The notes beneath the pieces are model-generated. The model was given only the letters and a program-made list of their open reading frames with translations. It was not told the DNA's origin and ran no database searches. A stretch of DNA of 64,000 nucleotides from Rhodobacteraceae bacterium SB2 (GTDB lineage: Bacteria; Pseudomonadota; Alphaproteobacteria; Rhodobacterales; Rhodobacteraceae), in contig LGRT01000037.1 of the NCBI GenBank assembly GCA_001642945.1, positions 62,001 through 126,000 of the forward strand, written 5' to 3'. The translations under genes and the position numbers were made by a program. Positions 61,855-64,000 of this stretch are shown piece by piece; the stretch's first letter is position 1, and each line of letters opens with the position of its first letter.

Positions 61855-64000
61855 TTAAGGTTTTGGGCTGTTTACGGGCTTGGGCTTGGCTTTCGCCGCT
61901 AAATCTTTTGCAATAGCAAAAGAGCCCTTGATCTTATCACTGATTTTTGTCCAATCGCGCCGCACAACCAATTTGTTATCTTTAATCTTTGCCAAACCGC
62001 GTTGATCTTGAATGAACTCAACAAGGCCTTCAGGGGCGGCAAATTTATTATTGTGAAATTGCAAAACAGCGCCTTTTGGGCCCCCATCCAGCTTGGCGAT
62101 ACCCGCGCGTTTGCACATTGCCTTTATCCGCACAACCAATAACAGCGTATTGACCTCGCGGGGCAAGGCGCCGAACCGATCGATGAGTTCGGCGGCAAAA
62201 CCTTCCAACTCCACTTTCGTGCTAAGCCCAGAAAGCCGGCGATACAGCCCGAGCCGCACATCGAGATCCGGGACAAAACTCTCTGGTATCAGCACCGAAA
62301 CGCCCAAATTGATTTGCGGGGCCCATTGATCATCACCGTCAGACAAACCCTCTAATTGGCCCGATTTGATCTTTGAAATCGCCTCTTCAAGCATATTTTG
62401 ATAGAGCTCATAGCCCACATCGCGCATTTGTCCGGATTGCTCTTCCCCCAGTAGATTGCCCGCGCCGCGGATATCCAAATCCTGCGAGGCCAAAGTAAAC
62501 CCCGCCCCTAAAGAATCTAATGAGCCCAACACCCGCAGGCGTTTGCTGGCCGTGTTGGTTAATTTAACCCGGGGCTTGGTGGTCAAAAACGCATAAGCGC
62601 GGGTTTTAGAACGCCCAACTCGACCGCGAATTTGGTAAAGCTGGGCCAGACCAAACATATCCGCGCGATGCACAACCATGGTATTCGCGCTTGGAATATC
62701 CAAGCCCGATTCAACGATCGTTGTGGCGAGCAAAATATCATATTGGCGATCATAAAACGCATTCATGCTCCGATCCAGCTCACCTGCAGCCATTTGACCA
62801 TGCGCAACCACATAGGTCAGCTCGGGTAACTGTTCTTGCAAAAAGGCCTCGATTTCGGGCAAGTCGCTGACCCTAGGCACCACGTAAAAGGACTGACCAC
62901 CGCGATAATGTTCCCGCAAAAATCCTTCGCGAATGGTCACGGCATCAAATTCACTGACATAGGTGCGAATAGCCAAGCGATCCACGGGCGGCGTGCCGAT
63001 GATCGACAGATCGCGCACCCCAGAAAGGGACAATTGCAACGTACGCGGGATCGGCGTGGCGGTCAGAGTTAAAACATGAATGTCAGAGCGCATCTGCTTC
63101 AGCCGTTCTTTATGCTGCACCCCAAAATGTTGTTCTTCGTCAATAATCAGTAGCCCTAAATTCTGGAATTTGATCGATTTGGCGAGCAAGGCATGCGTGC
63201 CCACAACAATATCAACGGTTCCGTCGCTAATACCATCGCGCGTGGCTTGCGCCTCTTTGTTCGAAACAAATCGCGATAATTGGCGCACGTGTAATGGAAA
63301 GCCGCGAAACCGCTCGGCAAAGCTTTGCGCGTGTTGACGCGCCAGCAACGTGGTAGGCGCGATCACGGCGACTTGCGTGCCTGACATCGCGGCAACAAAG
63401 GCCGCCCGCAAAGCCACTTCGGTTTTGCCAAACCCCACATCCCCGCAAATCAACCGATCCATGGGCGCGCCCGATGTTAAATCATCTACGACATCTCCGA
63501 TTGCCATCAGCTGGTCGTCGGTTTCCTGATAGGGAAAGCGCGCACAAAACGCATCCCAACTGCCGGGCGGCGGTTCTAAAATCGGCGCTTTTCGCAAAGC
63601 CCGTTCGGCAGCAACGCGGATCAACCGATCAGCCATATCGCGAATACGTTGCTTGAGCTTGGCCTTTTTGGCCTGCCAGGCCCCCCCACCCAATTTATCC
63701 AAAAGGCCTTCGTCATGGCCATATTTACTAAGCAATTCAATATTTTCAACGGGCAGATAGAGACGCGCGCTTTCCGCATATTCCAACACCAGACATTCAT
63801 GCACCGCCCCCGCCGCCGTCACCAATTCAAGCCCGTGATAGCGGCCGATCCCATGATCGACATGCACCACCAAATCACCCGCAGATAAGCTTTGCGTCTC
63901 GGTTAAAAAATTTTCAGCTTTGCGGCGCTTTTTAGCGCTGCGCACCAAACGGTCCCCCAAAATATCTTGTTCGGAAATGACCGTGAAATCGGGGGTTTCA
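61855..64000 (-). CDS. mfd: Transcription-repair coupling factor Mfd, 5' part off the window
   Basis: 715 codons visible; the frame continues past the right edge (ETPDFTVISEQDILGDRL reads inward), so the N-terminal UvrB-like domains are missing. Seen in order: the RNA polymerase-interacting domain (GDLVVHVDHGIGRYHGLE), helicase motifs GDVGFGKTEVALRAAF and DEEQHFGV, TATPIPRTLQLSLSG, RecG-like motif GRVGRSKTRAYAF and the C-terminal regulatory domain (QINLGVSVLIPESFV). It removes stalled RNA polymerase and recruits UvrA. The Lys/Pro C-terminal tail (AKAKPKPVNSPKP) is unusual but harmless. Confidence 0.97.
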   Translation of the reverse strand, partial: ETPDFTVISEQDILGDRLVRSAKKRRKAENFLTETQSLSAGDLVVHVDHGIGRYHGLELVTAAGAVHECLVLEYAESARLYLPVENIELLSKYGHDEGLLDKLGGGAWQAKKAKLKQRIRDMADRLIRVAAERALRKAPILEPPPGSWDAFCARFPYQETDDQLMAIGDVVDDLTSGAPMDRLICGDVGFGKTEVALRAAFVAAMSGTQVAVIAPTTLLARQHAQSFAERFRGFPLHVRQLSRFVSNKEAQATRDGISDGTVDIVVGTHALLAKSIKFQNLGLLIIDEEQHFGVQHKERLKQMRSDIHVLTLTATPIPRTLQLSLSGVRDLSIIGTPPVDRLAIRTYVSEFDAVTIREGFLREHYRGGQSFYVVPRVSDLPEIEAFLQEQLPELTYVVAHGQMAAGELDRSMNAFYDRQYDILLATTIVESGLDIPSANTMVVHRADMFGLAQLYQIRGRVGRSKTRAYAFLTTKPRVKLTNTASKRLRVLGSLDSLGAGFTLASQDLDIRGAGNLLGEEQSGQMRDVGYELYQNMLEEAISKIKSGQLEGLSDGDDQWAPQINLGVSVLIPESFVPDLDVRLGLYRRLSGLSTKVELEGFAAELIDRFGALPREVNTLLLVVRIKAMCKRAGIAKLDGGPKGAVLQFHNNKFAAPEGLVEFIQDQRGLAKIKDNKLVVRRDWTKISDKIKGSFAIAKDLAAKAKPKPVNSPKP

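Noticed and set aside
1-64000. CRISPR arrays, tRNA or rRNA genes
   Set aside because: No regularly spaced repeats and no recognisable tRNA or rRNA sequence were seen by reading; a dedicated search was not possible.

Overview
This window looks like a chromosome segment of a marine alphaproteobacterium of the Rhodobacteraceae (roseobacter group). The evidence is the gene content: N-methylglutamate pathway genes with trimethylamine monooxygenase, a carnitine catabolic operon, a suf operon led by a single-cysteine IscR, a DUF1127 gene and CUCCUCCC-loop small RNAs typical of Rhodobacterales. GC content appears moderate. A RCA/Planktomarina-like pelagic roseobacter is my guess, not something the sequence proves.

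Layout. (1) 1-17 kb is a methylated-amine block. An edge-truncated FAD oxidoreductase, a FadR-type GntR regulator, a class I glutamine amidotransferase and a GlxA-type AraC regulator precede N-methylglutamate dehydrogenase (mgdABCD). Then come convergent tmm, an Amt ammonium transporter with a 62-residue membrane protein and a clear terminator, then mgsABC (N-methylglutamate synthase) and gmaS. Together these turn trimethylamine into TMAO, and methylamine into gamma-glutamylmethylamide, N-methylglutamate and finally formaldehyde plus glutamate. (2) 17-25 kb is a carnitine/crotonobetaine/gamma-butyrobetaine operon: CoA ligase, acyl-CoA dehydrogenase, hydratase, carnitine dehydrogenase-thioesterase fusion, SDR and dehydrocarnitine-cleaving BKACE, with a divergent CdhR-like regulator. 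(3) 25-27 kb holds rlmE and ppx. (4) 27.3-29.6 kb encodes a folate/corrinoid C1 module (PF13769-like small protein, MTHFR-like protein, methyl-THF:corrinoid methyltransferase). (5) 29.65-31.8 kb is an accessory scar with prophage tail-gene remnants and AT-rich unknown genes. (6) 31.8-49.3 kb is mostly core: a proline-racemase family enzyme, lpd, DUF924, MFS, queA, a YhdP/AsmA-like giant, peroxiredoxin, DUF455, an M23-bactofilin pair, trmFO, gluQ, hisI and a NifU-like scaffold protein.

(7) 49.3-52.6 kb is the most unusual stretch. On the minus strand it carries three hairpins that each present CUCCUCCC (GGGAGGAG on the + strand), two of them followed by a strong intrinsic terminator. These resemble the Rhodobacter CcsR/'cuckoo' sRNAs. 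Nearby are a DmdA-like folate-dependent demethylase, a decayed 5' copy of the neighbouring SRAP gene, an IS5-type transposase remnant and a DUF1127 gene. (8) 53.5-61 kb is the iscR-nifS-sufBCD-yip1-yip1-sufS operon, with an ICE-like (Irr) palindrome over its promoter. (9) An alpha/beta hydrolase and the 3' part of mfd close the window.

The recurring theme is demethylation and C1 flux: at least four systems that release or move methyl groups, plus an sRNA family known in Rhodobacter to affect C1 metabolism. Functions are assigned from motifs and gene order; no database search was run.
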